NCBI GenBank assembly: GCA_027625915.1 | Contig: JANTQA010000036.1 | Location: 3,095,501 to 3,159,500 of the forward strand | Source: Anaeramoeba flamelloides | Lineage: Eukaryota; Metamonada; Anaeramoebidae | Direction: 5' to 3' | Length of the DNA stretch: 64,000 nucleotides | In this document: one piece after another, positions 45,961 to 56,616 of the stretch | Position numbering within the stretch: position 1 is the stretch's first letter | Layout: each line of letters begins with the position of its first letter | Made by a program: the position numbers and the translations under genes | The notes under the pieces: model-generated | Databases searched by the model: none | Told to the model about the DNA's origin: nothing | The model's input: only the letters and a program-made list of their open reading frames with translations

Positions 45961-46149
45961 TTACAAGTTTTCAAATAGTATGTTGGAAAACTTAATATTT
46001 AAACAACTTTTGAATTTTTGATTTTGAGGAGAGTCGATTTTAGGTTTTAGTAAGTTTGGTGATGTTTTGTTATTGTGAGTACTTTGCAAAATATCGAAAA
46101 AATTCTTGAAGTGAATCTTTTTTTGATATCTTGATTCAGTTTTTGCCAT
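45961..46149 (-). CDS. Possible 62-residue open frame, unrecognised
   Basis: Starts with ATG between SmD1 and the tRNA. The translation (MAKTESRYQKKIHFKNFFDI onward) has a mixed, protein-like composition rich in Ser, Asn, Lys and Gln. There is no domain, and nothing else marks it as a gene. It may be a chance frame or an exon of something larger. Confidence 0.2.
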   Translation of the reverse strand: MAKTESRYQKKIHFKNFFDILQSTHNNKTSPNLLKPKIDSPQNQKFKSCLNIKFSNILFENL

Positions 46150-46198
46150 TTTTCTTTTTTACAAATTTTAACAATATCTAATGAAGTAATTTATGTAT

Positions 46199-46271
46199 AG
46201 TTCCATAGCTCAGTCGGCAGAGCGCTGTGCTAATAACGCAGATGTCCAGAGTTCGAGCCTCTGTGGAACTA
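46199..46271 (+). tRNA. tRNA-Ile, anticodon AAU
   Basis: Full cloverleaf: acceptor AGTTCCA/TGGAACT (7 perfect pairs), T8 A9, D arm GCTC..GAGC, anticodon arm CTGTG-CTAATAA-CGCAG with AAT at the anticodon, T arm CAGAG-TTCGAGC-CTCTG, discriminator A. There is no intron and CCA is not encoded. A-box AGCTCAGTCGG and B-box GTTCGAGCC are present. T-runs downstream (46273 on) would serve as the Pol III stop. Confidence 0.95.
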
Positions 46272-46761
46272 TTTTTATTGTTTTTTTCTATTTGAGATAT
46301 CATTTTTTAAGAAGAGATGAAGATCTCTTTGGCAATGTTTTTAGTATTTTCATTCAGTACTCATGTTAAGAGAAATGAATACTTTTATTTTTATTCCAAT
46401 TTTAAATATAACGATCATGAAAAAAGTTTTTCAAAAAAAAATTAAATATTTGCTAATTTTACCCTTTTTAAAAACTTCAATTAGAATATAAACTATTGGT
46501 TAATAAAAGATCTTTGATCAAAAAATATTTTTAAAGATATTTTACAATTTAAATTGGAAAATCTAATTTTCCAGTAATATTTTTTTTCAATTTAATAACA
46601 AAAAATTTGATTTTTTTGTAACAGTTAAGAGGTCATTATATTATACTTTAAAAGTATTTTAAATTTAATGAATATATTTCAAATTCGAAAATCAATTAAT
46701 TTGGACGATTAAAGAATAATTTAATGTTTTAAATTGGAAAAAATATTTTTTCTTTGATTTT
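46272..46761. other. Intergenic
   Basis: After the Pol III T-run there is AT-rich sequence without recognisable content. Confidence 0.5.
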
Positions 46762-46940
46762 CAGTTAGGTTTTTTTTAATTTTTGAAATAAACAGATAAT
46801 TTTTGAAATTTTCGGTTTATTCCAAAAAGTAAAATAAAAACCCCCGTTAGCTTTTCCCAAATTTAAAAGAATTGAGTAAAATCATAGATTTTTCTCTATT
46901 CTTTTGAATTCTGGAAAAGCTAGGCACTCTAGGTACACTC
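46762..46940. repeat. Double-hairpin module H5
   Basis: AGTTAGGTTTTTTTTAATTT with its stem-C partner, then CCCCCGTTAGCTTTTCCC, stem B around GAATTGAGTAAAATC and CTATTCTTTTGAATTC, then GGAAAAGCTAGGCACTCTAG. Stand-alone: no LINE sequence is seen directly beside it. Confidence 0.75.
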
Positions 46941-47324
46941 ATGATATTTATCTATAGTTATTTTTTTTTCTGTGTTTGAGTTTTTTTAAATGAGTAGAGT
47001 GTTTTCAAAACTATTAGTTATTACCTCTTCAAAAAAATATCCTAAAGTTGAGTTTATAGAAAATTCATTGTCACATCCATTGAAATTTTTTTACCCCAAA
47101 ATAGACCTTTTTTTCTAAACTAGAATCTTTTCAAAATCGTAGGTACTATTGACAACAATAAATAAAACAGATCAAGATTTTTAAGAACTGGAATGTTGAT
47201 TATATTGTGAATAAGCTCAATTAACAAGTACGAAATGATAATTGCAATTGTAGTTTTGTCTAACTTTTTTTTTTCACTTTATTTTTTAATACTAGTGATA
47301 ACCAAAACAAAATTTGATATTTTT

Positions 47325-47780
47325 ATTATTATTATTTAAGAAGTGTGAATTACACTCCAGTTACCCTTAGACTTAAAATACCTTTCAGAAATTTAAGCGT
47401 AAAATCATTCAATACACTATTTTTAACAAATGAAAATAATTTCAAACTATTTTGGTTTAAAATTATTTCACAAAGATTTATTTCTGGTAATTTATTAAGA
47501 AAAAGTAATCCTTTCCTTTGAACCGGAAAGTACGTAACCATTCAAAAGAAATGATCAATATTTTTTATAAATTAAATCTTTATGTTTATTTTTTAAGCAT
47601 TTAGAACAAATTCCGTTAAATTTTTATTTACTACTTAATACAAGTATTTATTAAAGTAATTAGTATCTGAAAGAATTTTAGAATTGTTGAACTTGATGGA
47701 TAACTTAAATATTTTTGAGTTGTAAATAAAAAAAACATGATTTTTAAAATATTAAAAAATAACTGTAAATACTAATAAAA
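47325..47780 (-). mobile_element. LINE family A', 3' fragment (third copy)
   Basis: The minus strand gives EINLCEIILNQNSLKLFSF and LNDFTLKFLKGILSLRVTGV, the same tail as 6774-6977. A broken knuckle and STILKF-like segment extend to about 47720. The terminal stem-loop GTGTGAATTACAC is at 47342-47354, with a T-run/ATT tail beyond. Confidence 0.75.
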
Positions 47781-48295
47781 AGACGAAACTCTTGAAAACT
47801 TACTAGAAAATGAAAAAAAACTAATAGTTTTTTTCAATGATCTAAAAGAATCTATAAAAATCAAAGATTATAATTAACTCTTCTGAATCATAGAAAATAC
47901 AATGACAAAAATATTTAAAATGTAAAATTTCAACATCAATTTCAAAATTAAAAAAGTTTACAAATATCTAAGCAGATATTCTAATTCTATGAACAAAACC
48001 AATTCAAATTTTTGTAAATTATTTAAAAAAAAAAATGAAAATTTTGATATAATTAAATATTTAGTACGTTTATTTTCTCAGGAATTGGACTATTTTGAAA
48101 AGAATCATAAAATCAGTATATCATAATTAAAAAAAAAATAATAATATATTCAATATTATAAATATCAAAGATTCAGTATGTTTAGTAGCTATAGAGAATA
48201 TGAACATATATTTGAATCTTTTTAAATAATTCGATATATATATAGGAATTTGGGAAAATAATAGAAATTAAAAACAACTCCTTTAAATTACAATA

Positions 48296-48352
48296 CTAAT
48301 ACTACTACTAATACTAATACTAATACTACTACTACAAATAATAATAATAAAA
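48296..48352. repeat. ACT/AAT trinucleotide microsatellite
   Basis: Interspersed ACT and AAT triplets (TACTACTAATACTAATAC). Confidence 0.85.
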
Positions 48353-48835
48353 ATTAAAAAAAAAGGGATTTTTGATTTTTTTATAATTATGAACTTTCAT
48401 CCAACTAAATAGAAAAAAAAATAATTATTTTGAATTTTTTTAAGATACTGTTAAATAATTATTATTTTGTAATTGAAATTTAATATTAAATTCATATATT
48501 TAGATATTATTACCTAATTTAAATAATTTGTATTTCCTTATATTAATAATATTAAAACATTCAGAAACATTCCATAATGGTCCTGTTTTGATACAATTTT
48601 CAATAATACAAAATTTCAAATTTAAATAAACATAATATATGAGAAAAATATAACCTGATATATTCCTTCCTTCCTTTATTTTTCCTTTTCTTTTTAAAAA
48701 AAAATAAAAAAAAATCTATAATAAAACAAATAAAAAAAGAATATTAGACAACCAATTAATTTGACATATTTTACGGGATCATTTAAAAAAATACAAGTAA
48801 ATTTTATTGTAAATTCAAAAAAAAAAAAAAACACT

Positions 48836-49036
48836 AGTGTCAGTTCCACTTTTAAGGCACAAACTTTCAACGAAATTTAACGCACAAAAAAATCTCAAAT
48901 TAAGGCACCAAATTTGTAATATTTTTTTTTTTTTACAATTTATCGTACTAGAATCTAAATATTGTGCTTTAATTTGAGCTTTTTATTGTGCCTTAAATTT
49001 CGTTGAAAGTTTGTGCCTTAAAAGTGGAACTGACTG
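48836..49036. mobile_element. Palindromic MITE (family M)
   Basis: TCAGTTCCACTTTTAAGGCAC at the left and GTGCCTTAAAAGTGGAACTG + ACTG at the right, TA after the right end. Arms are inverted throughout. Confidence 0.85.
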
Positions 49037-49323
49037 TACTTGAAATTGAAAAACAATCTAAAAAAATCTGATTATTGTAAATCAAATTTATATTAAATTG
49101 AATTCTAAGAAATTAATTATTGTTTTAATACTTTAATCGATTTAACCCTTTTTTGAATGGTTAAAAATTTATCATATTTCAAAAAAAAGGATATTCTATG
49201 AATAAAGAAAGAAATCTTGCTTTATATACAGAAAGTATAAAAATAAAATGTACTAACAAAATAAAACCACCAAATTTTGATATAAGTCGGTAGAAAAAAC
49301 TGTATTTAATTTCAAAACAATTA

Positions 49324-49720
49324 CCGTCAGTTCTCCATTTAAGAGACAAACTTTAAGCAAATTTAAGGTACAAGAAAAATCTTAAATACAGTCAGTTTCA
49401 CTTTTAAGACACAAACTTTCTACTAAATTTAAGGCACAAAGAAATCTCAAATTAAAGCACAATTTTTTTGAATTTTTAATTTTCACAAATTATTTTACTC
49501 GAATTTGAATTTTGTGCCTTAATTTGAGATTTTTTTTTGTGCCTTAAATTTCGTAGAAAGTTTGTGTCTTAAAAGTGAAACTGACTGTATATTTACACAA
49601 AATTTAAATTCTAGTGAAATAAAATGTATTAAAAAAGTTTTTAAAAAATATGCCTCAATTTGAGATTTTTCTATATGTAAATTTTGTAGAAAGTTTGTGC
49701 CTTAAAAGTGGAACCGACTG
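49324..49720. mobile_element. MITE family M, outer copy split by another
   Basis: The left part is 49324-49386 (CCGTCAGTTCTCC..GGTACAAG). The right part is 49590-49720, ending CTTAAAAGTGGAACCGACTG + TA. The inner copy 49389-49587 sits between TA dinucleotides in its left arm. Confidence 0.8.
49389..49587. mobile_element. MITE family M, inner copy
   Basis: CAGTCAGTTTCACTTTTAAG to CTTAAAAGTGAAACTGACTG, exact inverted ends, TA on both sides. It is inserted into the outer copy. Confidence 0.9.
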
Positions 49721-52306
49721 TACTTTAATCATTTTAAACTTGAAAAAAATACAATTTCTTCATTCCCCCAATTTTAAATCATAATTTCAATTCATTGAGG
49801 TTGGGAAAACTATTTATTAGTAATTTTTTGAGAATACAATAATCAAAATGAGCTTTTTTTCAAAAATTTTAACTTAACTTATAAAGTTTATGGAAGATGA
49901 TCTGTTATTTTATTCCTGTATTCTTTAAAAAAAAATGTTCAAATTTTTTAATGAGAATAATTTTTTCTAATTTTGCAAATTTTTGTTTTGTTTTTTCCAA
50001 TTTCTCAATTTTTTATTTTACTTTTGCTACGAAAAATCCTTATTTCTAATTTTATCAGAATTTTCTTTTAACTTTCCAATTTTTGTTATTCTTTTTTTTT
50101 TTTTGTTTTTTTCTTTTCTTTTTTTCATTTTTTAGTTATTTTATTTGATTTATTTTTTTTAAAAAAAAAGATTAGGTTGAAAAAAAAATCTTTTTTGAAA
50201 AGATATTTAATTACGTTTCGAAAATAGAGACTGTATATTGTCTTTTAAAATTCATTTAATTATTTACAAAATATCTTGCATAAACCTTTTTTTCATTGAA
50301 ATTTCACAATTAAATAAAAAAGTAATGCTCTTTTTTTAAAATTGTGAATCAATTTTTTACATTTTTTGGTATTATTTTGTTTAATTTATTCATATTATGT
50401 TTTTATATATTTAGAATAATTTAAAAGTGAATTATGAATCAGATTTAATGATTAGTTGTTCTTGAATAAAAATGAATATATTTTTTTTTTGAAATTTATT
50501 ATGTCAGATGAATATTGAATATTGAAATGGAGTTTAGTTAGACTTGTATTAATACTTCTTTTATATTAAATATATTTTTATAAACCAACCAATAGATATA
50601 AAGGTTAATAAATTACCCAAAGATTAAACATATATTTATGTTTATAATTTCTCTCTTTTTTTAAATATTTTCTAAAGTAATTTCAAACCAGGAAAAAAGG
50701 AAATAATAAAAAAATTTCATTTTTTAGCCATAATTAAACCTCGATTCATAATTCATACAAATTTAAAATCGATCAGCTAAGAACCGAAATAACAGGCAAC
50801 GGCCCTTAATACTAGATGATCTTTTTTTTCCTTTTTATCAGGAATTTTATACCTTAAGGGTATAGCGTTTACAAAAGAGAAGTCTGAGATTAAAGTAAGT
50901 TATTACTAAATGTAAATTAAATTATTGCTACTGAATTCAAATGTCTCTAAAAAATCAATTAGTGTAGTAGTACAAAAATATATCCTATCAATTCAAAATG
51001 ATCCTATATATTAATAAAAACCAAGAATTTGAAAAAAAAATATGTGCATATCTCGAGAAATTTAAAAGTTGAATTATCAATATTCAGACTTCATAGATAC
51101 AAAATATCTTTCTTCAATTTGTCACAAAAAGTAGATTAATTGCTAAAAAAAATCTTATTTCTTGAAACTATTAAATAATTAAGGCTCTAGTCAAAGTATA
51201 AAAGTAAAATATGAACTTTTTTTTGTCATTTTTTTTCCATCTCCTTTTTCAAAAACCCCTTGAACAAAAGGTTGTCTGAAATGTAAAAATGATTACAATT
51301 CAAAAATAGCCAAATACCTTGTTCATACCTATTACTTAAAGATATTCCAAAAAAGATAATTTTTAAAAATATAAAAATAAAATAGCTATATTTTTCTTTT
51401 AACCTGGGACTAGGGATTTAAGGAATAGATCATTTTGACAAAGTATTTCACAAATATTGGAAATACATTGGTGTTACAACAAACTTTAACAAAATGAATC
51501 AAAAACTAATCAGTCTTTGTACTTTTATGTTGATTAATTATTGGGTTGAACTTTGAAATTAAATAATTGAAAAAATAGTTACTTTTTATAGATTTAAAGA
51601 TATAAATTATTAAATATTGGAACTGTTATTATTTGAAATTCTATCTTTTTGGATTAGGAAAAGTTCATTAAAAAAAAAGATTTCAAAATGCAATTTTTAA
51701 TTGAGATCTTTATCCAAAAATGTAAAAATTTAAAATTCCAAAAAAATTTATAATAGATTTTTTGGAGAATAATTTGAACCATGTCTCACGAATACCATTT
51801 ACACCCAATAACTACATACTTTATCTTGGTGAAATTTAAGGCGAAACTAATCCTTTAAATGATTAATAGTATGAATATAATTTTCATTGAACTTTTTACA
51901 AAAATAAAAAACAGAAACAATTGAAAAATAATAAAAGTAAGGAACTCTAAAAATGTGAAACAGAGAATCCACAACACTTTTGTAAATCTTAGAAATCATT
52001 TAAATCTTGCCTTGATCTTTATAAAAATTTTTGGTTAGTGAGGAGTGAAAATATTGTTCAATAAATCTATCAAGTGAATGTTGTAGAATCTCAACAATTT
52101 CAAAAAACCAAAAAAATGAAAACATTCGAACTCTAAAAGACCTAATTGGAAATGTTACAAAAAAACCAGAAAACATTATTTCCAAAAATTAGTCAAACAC
52201 AATTTTTATTGTTTTGAATTTTCCAAAACTCAGGCTTTCGTAAAATTAACGAAACATCAACTTGTGCCAAAAAAACCAACATAAAGACAAGACTTAACTC
52301 ACCAAA
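49721..52306. other. Intergenic before the DUF229 gene
   Basis: No gene recognised. A slightly less AT-rich patch near 50765-50830 (ACAGGCAACGGCCC) stands out but fits no RNA family I know. Confidence 0.5.
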
Positions 52307-54439
52307 ATGAACGAAATTCCCCAAGAGAATAAGCAAAAAGAATATAAACAATTCGGCTTGAAAGAAAAACCACAAGGCTTTACAAAAGTCTTGAAGGCAA
52401 ACAGAATATTACTGGCATTATTTCTCATCTTCTGGATTATTGGAATTTACTATTCGTCGACTGGCTTCATAGCAAACGAGAACGAGCACATCTTTTTTCA
52501 ACAAATCAAATCGATCGCGAAGAGTGCCTTTTGCTTTTTGGTCTGTGTGCTCTTATTCTTTCGGACCAAATTTCAAAAGAAAACGAAAGTCGCTGTTCTT
52601 CTCTTATTTTTCTTACAGTTTGTCGTCTTAAGCTTTTTGAAAACAGGCCCAACAAACACAGATCTGACAAGGCAATTTATTGCAATTATTTTTTTGGTCA
52701 TTCTTTTTTTATTTGGGATGATTTTTACAATGGTCTTTTTGTTTACCAAATTTGTTGTTGTGCCTTTGAAAAGCAAGTACTCCCGTGAAATGGTTATTGT
52801 GGCCATTGTTTTTCTCTTTGTGCTCATCTTTTATTTTTCTTATCGAAAAAGCTACCTAACTGAACATTGGAACGACGGCCTCCATGGGAAAAAGCAATTA
52901 CAGTCCGAGGAAATCAATTGCGAGTATCCAAAATACGTACCGTGGATTGACTTCTTTCCTGACGGCTTTTTAAATTTCTTTCTTGGATCGTCCAAATGCC
53001 CCAAATACAAAGACTTCTCCAAAATTGTGAATCGCGAGTTGATCATGAATTGCCCTGAGAGCAAAAACCCGCGTTATGTCCTTTATCCTGATTTCCTGTC
53101 GACCCGATCTTTGATTGATGGGCAATTTAAAATTTTTCAAAAAGAATTTCATCAATTATTAGAGAGGGACAAGAAAGAGACTCTTCCACAGAAATACACA
53201 GGCCCCGTGTCTGTCAAGGATTCCTTTTACATAAGAACGTTTTGTGGGAAGAAGGAAAATTATTTAATAACTTTGCCCAAAATTGAAAAGAACAATAAAG
53301 ACAACAAGAATAGAAATAGTGCCGATAAGAAAATGCAAAACAATAATGAAAACGAAAATGAAAATGGAAATGGAAATGAAAAGAAAAATGCAAATGTTTA
53401 TGAAAATAAGAATGAACAGAATTTCGAAATTAATGAAAATGAAAACAAAAAAACTCATGTTCAGATTTTTTTGCTTGATTGTATCTCGAGACAACACTTT
53501 TATCGAAAATTAAAAAAAACAACAACACTATTAGAAACCTTATCTGAAGGTTCCGATTATAAAGTTTATGACTTTGAAAGGTATGGTGCTGTCGGGCGCC
53601 ATACTCGCACAACTGTATTACCGATGATGTGTCGATTATTCAATAACCCAAAATGGGAAAAAAAAGGGTATCCCGATTGCACCAAAAAAATGCCCCTATA
53701 TCAATTTAAGCAAAATGATTACAGAACAATGTTTATCGCCAATTTTTGCGAGGACACTTTAAAATCGTATTGGAACGCCACACAGGAAACGTTAAATTTG
53801 GATTACTATCTCGCAACACCCTTTTGCCACCCAGAATACCACTCGGAACAAACACTTTTTAAGGGCCCCTATTCCGCTACGAAAAGATGCATTGGCAATA
53901 AGCATGTACATGAATACGTTTTTGATCTACAGAAGCAGTTTAGATACGCCCACAGCGACGAAGCAAGAATGTCCCTTTCCTATTTAATTGAGGGGCACGA
54001 AGGATCATTGGAAGTTATTAAACAGGTAGACGGCGACCTTGCAAATTATTTGGAGTGGTCAATAAAAGAAGACCAAATCAAACAGCAATCAACAATAACA
54101 ATCTTATTGGCAGACCATGGGTGCCATGCGGGACCCTACCCAAGATTCACCAAGGCCGGCAAGCTCGAAAACAAAACACCCACCCTTTTTATGATCATGC
54201 CCAAGGAATATTTGCTCAAATATCCCGAAATCGAAAAAAATTTAGATATTAATCAACACATTCTTGTAACAGCTTTTGATATAAACCATACCCTGATCGA
54301 TTTGTCAAACTACCCATATACTAAAGATTTTGGCGTAAAGACATACAAACAATACAGCTTATTGAGAAGCTTACCACAAGATAGGAGTTGTAAATCCGTA
54401 AGACTTTTGAATGATCGATGCGCATGCAAAGAACAATAA
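52307..54439 (+). CDS. DUF229-type (alkaline phosphatase/sulfatase fold) membrane protein
   Basis: Intronless, 710 residues. The cytosolic start is followed by about five hydrophobic segments (roughly residues 33-52, 65-85, 92-110, 122-150, 160-182). Then comes a Cys-containing region and an Asn/Glu-rich spacer (about 330-380). The C-terminal half is a DUF229 domain. IFLLDCISRQHFYRKL matches the family's VDSxSRxxFxR block with the likely metal-binding Asp and nucleophile Ser. RYGAVGRHTRTTVLPMM, MFIANFCED and a late ILLADHGCHAGPYPRFTKAG (metal-binding DHG) follow. The fold suggests a hydrolase on phosphate or sulfate esters, probably facing the lumen or outside. The substrate is unknown. DUF229 proteins of animals usually have one N-terminal anchor, so the multi-pass start is a difference. 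AATAAA lies just past the stop. The ATG at 52307 is the first in frame and gives a full protein. Confidence 0.85.
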   Translation: MNEIPQENKQKEYKQFGLKEKPQGFTKVLKANRILLALFLIFWIIGIYYSSTGFIANENEHIFFQQIKSIAKSAFCFLVCVLLFFRTKFQKKTKVAVLLLFFLQFVVLSFLKTGPTNTDLTRQFIAIIFLVILFLFGMIFTMVFLFTKFVVVPLKSKYSREMVIVAIVFLFVLIFYFSYRKSYLTEHWNDGLHGKKQLQSEEINCEYPKYVPWIDFFPDGFLNFFLGSSKCPKYKDFSKIVNRELIMNCPESKNPRYVLYPDFLSTRSLIDGQFKIFQKEFHQLLERDKKETLPQKYTGPVSVKDSFYIRTFCGKKENYLITLPKIEKNNKDNKNRNSADKKMQNNNENENENGNGNEKKNANVYENKNEQNFEINENENKKTHVQIFLLDCISRQHFYRKLKKTTTLLETLSEGSDYKVYDFERYGAVGRHTRTTVLPMMCRLFNNPKWEKKGYPDCTKKMPLYQFKQNDYRTMFIANFCEDTLKSYWNATQETLNLDYYLATPFCHPEYHSEQTLFKGPYSATKRCIGNKHVHEYVFDLQKQFRYAHSDEARMSLSYLIEGHEGSLEVIKQVDGDLANYLEWSIKEDQIKQQSTITILLADHGCHAGPYPRFTKAGKLENKTPTLFMIMPKEYLLKYPEIEKNLDINQHILVTAFDINHTLIDLSNYPYTKDFGVKTYKQYSLLRSLPQDRSCKSVRLLNDRCACKEQ

Positions 54440-54744
54440 AATAATAAAAATTAGTTTTAATAGAGACGTTATGCCTTTTATTTTGATGATTTAACATAAA
54501 TTAAATTCTGATTTTATTCACTTTATAATGAATTTATATTTAAAAGAATAAAAGTTTGGCTATTTTCCTTTTTTTTTTTTTGTTTTTTTAACTTTTTAAT
54601 TTATTAGCGATTTTTTGTAATCTGCATTCGCTAAGAAGTAAATTTTCGAATTTTGATTTTTTTTTATTGATAGATCCTAATTATGTGCAATTGAGACTTC
54701 AAAATTTATTAGAGTAAATATCTTGGCGCTAATGTAAACCCCAT

Positions 54745-54950
54745 TCCAAAAATTTTTGACACACCCAAAATCAAAAATAGGCAAAATAAAACTCAATTTA
54801 TGATATTTTTCCAAAAGCCATATAAAAACATATTTAAGTAACCAAATAATTTTGCTTTTATAAGGAATCATTTTCATCCAAATAAAAGAAAAAAAATGTA
54901 CAAGGAAAAAAATAAAAATCTATGGGTACAAAATAAGGAAACGGGCGAGA
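54745..54950. repeat. Repeat family T
   Basis: CCAAAAATTTTTGACACACC, ATCAAAAATAGG, TATTTTTCCAAAA and TTTATAAGnAATCATTTT are shared in order with 39755-39945. Confidence 0.65.
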
Positions 54951-55984
54951 ACAAAAAATTCAATTGGTAAATTTGTTCAAATTTCAATAGAAATTGTTGA
55001 TCGATCAAATGATAAGATACCATCAAACAATTGTATGTGGATTTTTCTATTTAAAAAACTCAACACCAACCTTCTACCAATCATCAGAAAAAAAATTCCA
55101 GATCTAACGAAACAGATTTCATAACTAGAAGAAAGAAAACGAAAACAAAAGAAAAAAGACAAAAAATGAGATAGTTTGTAAAATCAAAATTATTCCCAAA
55201 TTGAATGTAAAGTGGAGTATTGCTATTCTTTATACAGTTTAAACTGTGCCCAAATTTTTGGAATTTAGTTTAGATTTTTTCTTAAAATAGTTCTAATTTT
55301 TTTTTTTTTCGAATCTTGATGTGTTAATTTATAGAATCTTAGATTCTATTTCCTTTATTGACTCAAATAATGATTTGCACCAATAAAAACAGTGAATGGC
55401 AACAATAAAAAACAACTTAAAACTAAAAATTTTAAAATCCAACAAAACAAATCATAAGCTCTGATTTTTTTTTTTTTTTTGAAGAAAATAATAAATAACA
55501 AGAAATAGTTATTGGTTTGTGAGACATAGCCCAAAAAGAGTTTTCAAATTATGATGATTTTTTATTATTATTATTATTTATAGTATCTTGATTGATTTGT
55601 ATTCTTTCAATTTGTTATTATTTTTCAGACTCTTAGTCGTTTTTTTCTGGTATTGAAATCTGTTTCTTGTTGTTTTAAGCCAAATTTCAAAATTAGTTCC
55701 AAACTTTTTTATTATTATTTTTTTCTTTTTTCATTTGTCTTTCACAAAATACAATGATTACACAATATTTTTATTTATTAATTTGTATTGGTTCTTATCT
55801 CTAAACACGTTAGTAAAATACCTTATTATTCAAAAAAAAACAACAACAATTAAACAAATTTTTTACTGAGGAAAAATCTGCCCATATTTTCGAAATTAAG
55901 CTTATATAGTTTTCAAGAGCTTTCTTTCAACAAATTTAAACCCTTTTTCATAAAATGAACATCAAATAAACTATTATTCCATCA

Positions 55985-56460
55985 AAGGAGCCCTGTTTTA
56001 AAGGGTGTATTACATGCATCTAAAGACTTTGAATGGATATTAGAAGAAAAAATAATATTTTCGAAATTAAAATTATTTTTTCAAATTTTTTTTTTTTTTT
56101 TTTCGAATTTTTTTTAAGCTTATTTATTTTGTAATTTTAATTTTTTTTGTAAGATCTATATTTAACTTGGTAAAAACTTGTTTTTCTAATGTTATTGAAA
56201 ACAGTAAAAAATGATTATAGAAAAATTATATAGGTTACTATTGGTATTTTCTTTTGATCTTCAATAGGAAGATCAAAATGAGCATTGTTTTTTTTTTAAT
56301 CAAAATTTCCAAAAAATTTTTTTCAATTTGATAAATATACTCATTGACTAGATTGACTTTGACTTCCGGAGTGGTATCAACTGTTCTCGAATTATGGATT
56401 TTGTTCTGATTATTTCTCTTTTATTTTTAAGAGTTCTTATATAAAAAAATAATTGATATT
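55985..56460 (+). repeat. Degenerate repeat family R (copy 4)
   Basis: The left part matches 17150-17220 (TTACATGCATCTAAAG, TTTGAATGGATATT). The right part (ATTGGTATTTTCTTTTGATC, GAAGATCAAAATGAGCATTG, GGTATCAACTGTTCTC) matches copies 1-3. Confidence 0.55.
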
Positions 56461-56616
56461 TGGAAATTTTTTTTATGTCTTTTGAAAGAAAAAGTTTATA
56501 TTATTTTAAAGTCGGCTTCTGAAATATGTTTGAATTAATTATATGATTTTTTGTTTTCCAATGCAAAAAAAGAATCATTTTTTTTCATCTAATCAAAAAA
56601 AATTAACTTTACTAAG

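Larger units (their letters stand above)
54440..56616. other. Intergenic with repeat relics
   Basis: Holds a family T copy (54745-54950) and a family R copy (55985-56460). No gene. Confidence 0.5.

Noticed and set aside
48836-49720. Family M palindromes considered as small-RNA genes
   Set aside because: Matching ends, TA flanks, several copies and nesting make them MITEs.
50765-50900. Less AT-rich patch considered as a snoRNA or snRNA
   Set aside because: A CTGA near 50884 exists but no proper C box or flanking stem; no recognised snRNA core.
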